Positions 5,524 through 6,733 of a stretch of 6,733 nucleotides of DNA are shown here, piece by piece. The notes below the pieces were generated by a model. It searched no databases. It was not told the DNA's origin and worked only from the letters and a program-made list of their open reading frames with translations. The DNA is from Caldimonas sp. (lineage in GTDB: Bacteria > Pseudomonadota > Gammaproteobacteria > Burkholderiales > Burkholderiaceae_C). The stretch's first letter is position 1; the number at the start of each line of letters is the position of its first letter. A program made the translations under genes and the position numbers. The stretch covers positions 1 through 6,733 of the forward strand of contig JASLGD010000088.1 in the NCBI GenBank assembly GCA_030150305.1, written 5' to 3'.

Positions 5524-6174
5524 ATGGATCTGCTCGCTTCCGTGCTCGACTTCGTCCTCCACGTCGACGTTCACCTCGCCAACTTCGTCCGCCTCTACGG
5601 CACCTGGGTCTACGCGCTGCTGTTCGTCGTCATCTTCGTCGAGACCGGGCTCGTCGTGATGCCGTTCCTGCCGGGAGATTCGCTCCTCTTCGTCGTCGGC
5701 GCGATGTGCGCGCACGGCCTGATGAGCCTGCCGCTCGTGCTGGCGCTGCTCTGGGCCGCGGCGGTGCTCGGCAACCAGAGCAACTACGCGATCGGCCGCG
5801 TCGTCGGTCCGCGCGTCTTCGGCTGGAAGAACTCGCGCTGGTTCAACCGCAACGCGTTCGACCAGGCGCACGCGTTCTACGAGCGCTACGGCGGCATCAC
5901 GATCGTCATCGCGCGCTTCATGCCGTTCGTTCGCACGTTCGCGCCGTTCGTGGCCGGCGTCGCGCAGATGACGCGCAGCCGCTTCACGTTGTTCGACGTC
6001 ACCGGCGGCGCGCTCTGGATCGGCTCGGTCACCGTCGCGGGCTACCTGTTCGGCAACGTGCCCTGGGTCAAGGAGCACCTGGAGCTGATCATCTGGGGCG
6101 CGATCCTGATCCCGGGGCTGCTCGTCCTCATCGGGGCGTGGCGGGCGCGGACGAAGCAGGCGCGGGCCGCCTGA
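5524..6174 (+). CDS. DedA family membrane protein (VTT/SNARE-associated domain)
   Basis: DedA proteins are inner-membrane transporters tied to envelope integrity. Members have been shown to recycle undecaprenyl phosphate across the membrane, and E. coli YqjA and YghB support proton-dependent drug and pH tolerance. This 216-residue protein has the family layout. A hydrophobic segment at about 28-47 leads into ETGLVVMPFLPGDSLLFVVGA (40-60), with the re-entrant-loop residues Glu40 and Asp52. NQSNYAIGRVVG (84-95) follows. Then comes YGGITIVIARFMPFVRTFAPFVAG (122-145), with Arg131 and Arg137 matching the essential arginines of YqjA. Two C-terminal helices (about 160-176 and 190-205) end in a basic tail. 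The length is normal. It starts 38 bases after the HD-GYP gene on the same strand and overlaps the 3' end of the convergent DUF4124 gene by 47 bases. The exact substrate cannot be assigned. Confidence 0.93.
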   Translation: MDLLASVLDFVLHVDVHLANFVRLYGTWVYALLFVVIFVETGLVVMPFLPGDSLLFVVGAMCAHGLMSLPLVLALLWAAAVLGNQSNYAIGRVVGPRVFGWKNSRWFNRNAFDQAHAFYERYGGITIVIARFMPFVRTFAPFVAGVAQMTRSRFTLFDVTGGALWIGSVTVAGYLFGNVPWVKEHLELIIWGAILIPGLLVLIGAWRARTKQARAA

Positions 6175-6394
6175 GCTTCTTCGTCGCCGCCGGCGCCGCT
6201 TCGCTCGCGGCGGCAGCCGGCACGTGCGACGCGCTCGCCGTCGGCGGCTCGCCCGGCGGCTGCGGATTGCACGCCTGCTGCTGGTAGACGGTGTGGCCGT
6301 TCTCGACGCACTTGTACATCTGCGGCGCGGCGAACGCGCCGGTGCCGCCGGCGAGCACCAATGCCGCCGCGATCGCGCCGACCGCGGTCTTCAT
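6128..6394 (-). CDS. Small exported DUF4124-like protein
   Basis: The 88-residue protein begins with a clear Sec signal peptide, MKTAVGAIAAALVLAGGTGAFA, with a likely signal peptidase I site after Ala-Phe-Ala (residue 22). The short mature N-terminus MYKCVENGHTVYQQQACNP (26-44) has the Tyr-Lys-Cys, Gly and second Cys pattern of the DUF4124 family. Cys29 and Cys42 may form a disulfide in the periplasm. From residue 45 on it is a Pro/Ala-rich low-complexity tail with a basic KKLRRP patch. The function is unknown. The ATG at 6394 overlaps the stop of the upstream 85-residue gene by four bases (ATGA), so the two are probably translated together. The 3' end lies antisense inside the last 47 bases of dedA, so the tail sequence is constrained by two overlapping genes. 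Confidence 0.8.
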   Translation of the reverse strand: MKTAVGAIAAALVLAGGTGAFAAPQMYKCVENGHTVYQQQACNPQPPGEPPTASASHVPAAAASEAAPAATKKLRRPAPASSAPATPR

Positions 6395-6648
6395 CGCGCG
6401 ATCGGCACCTGCGCGAGCTGCTCGGCGACGATCTCGGGCCGCATCAGCCGCCAGCGGCCGCGCGTGCTCATGTCGAGGACGACCGGCGTCGCGTCGTCGA
6501 CGGTCGCGTTGGGATGGAGCTCGAGGACGCGCGCGACGCAGCGCCGGATCCACTCGGCGGTGTCGCGCACGTAGTCGATGTCGGCGTCGTCGAGCCGGCA
6601 GACGAGACGGAACGTCTTCTCGAACGGTCCGTCGGGGGTCTCGTTCAT
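6391..6648 (-). CDS. Conserved-looking hypothetical protein of 85 residues
   Basis: I do not recognise this protein. It is small, soluble and well mixed in composition, unlike the Arg-rich shadow frames, with acidic stretches (RLDDADIDYVRDTAEW) and a predicted helix at about 24-44. A hydrophobic strand (TPVVLDM) and a C-terminal helix (MRPEIVAEQLAQ) follow. There is no signal peptide, cysteine pair or catalytic motif. It starts at the ATG at 6648, five bases after a strong Shine-Dalgarno stretch (GGGGAG), and its stop overlaps the start of the DUF4124 gene. This coupling and the good ribosome site support it as a real gene. I cannot infer whether it works with the exported protein. Confidence 0.7.
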   Translation of the reverse strand: MNETPDGPFEKTFRLVCRLDDADIDYVRDTAEWIRRCVARVLELHPNATVDDATPVVLDMSTRGRWRLMRPEIVAEQLAQVPIAR

Positions 6649-6666
6649 TCCCTCTCCCCGCCGGGG
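6649..6666 (-). promoter_or_regulatory. Shine-Dalgarno site within a small GC hairpin
   Basis: On the minus strand GGGGAG (6659-6654) stands five bases before the ATG at 6648. The same GGGG can pair with CCCC (6666-6663) across a 3-base loop, which could partly hide the ribosome site. The stem is only four pairs, so a regulatory effect is speculative. The ribosome site itself is convincing. Confidence 0.5.
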
Positions 6667-6733
6667 CGTCGCCGGCGCGCGGCCGGCACTGTCGCGCGGC
6701 GCGGCATTCTGGGCCGCGGCACGGCGCGCGATA

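Noticed and set aside
2095..6174. A 1359-residue plus-strand frame ending in the DedA sequence
   Set aside because: Only the last 216 residues resemble a protein family. The rest is shadow of mutL (opposite strand) and the HD-GYP gene (another frame).
6645..6733. Possible C-terminal end of a further minus-strand gene, open from the right edge to a TGA at 6647-6645
   Set aside because: The 29 or so codons are Arg/Pro/Ala-rich and match nothing I recognise. Such open frames are common by chance at this GC content.
1..6733. Mobile element, CRISPR array, toxin-antitoxin or defence system
   Set aside because: I found no transposase, integrase, terminal inverted repeats, spaced direct repeats or defence-type domains. 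Every sizeable gene belongs to a chromosomal core or envelope family.

Overview
The window is a short piece of a very GC-rich proteobacterial chromosome, most likely betaproteobacterial (Burkholderiales-like). That placement rests on the proteins: a MutL carrying the endonuclease motif of MutH-less bacteria, an RluF-type pseudouridine synthase ending in RQIRRMC and GQWR motifs, a DUF3096 miniprotein and a DUF4124 protein. Codons ending in CG or GC dominate throughout. I see no phage, insertion sequence, CRISPR array, tRNA or rRNA. Genes fill almost everything, and no gene-free stretch exceeds about 175 bases.

Layout. At the left edge is miaA (minus strand, running off the window at its 3' end). 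Next is a 50-residue two-helix membrane protein of the DUF3096 family (plus), convergent with an RluF-like 23S rRNA pseudouridine synthase (minus). That gene overlaps the mutL stop codon by 4 bases, so mutL and the synthase form a coupled operon. A 145-base divergent region separates mutL from a plus-strand gene for an HD-GYP-type protein. A DedA-family membrane protein follows 38 bases later. A second coupled minus-strand pair (an unrecognised 85-residue protein, then a secreted DUF4124 protein) runs into the end of dedA with a 47-base antisense overlap.

The genes combine housekeeping functions: tRNA modification (MiaA), rRNA modification (RluF-like) and mismatch repair (MutL), the first and last of which are classically linked as mutL-miaA. 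Beside them is an envelope and signalling group: a cyclic-di-GMP-type hydrolase, a lipid-carrier or proton-coupled DedA protein and a small secreted protein. I see no novel defence or biosynthetic system.

The most interesting signal is regulatory. Four genes (miaA, mutL, the HD-GYP gene and dedA) lack a Shine-Dalgarno sequence. Each has a -10-like hexamer placed exactly six G/C bases before its ATG, so predicted transcription starts at the A of the start codon. This suggests leaderless mRNAs as a common mode here, while two other genes in the window carry ordinary Shine-Dalgarno sequences. The second oddity is an exact 71-base direct repeat joining the window's left edge to the P-loop region of miaA. 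It is either an assembly artefact or the junction of an 856-base tandem duplication.
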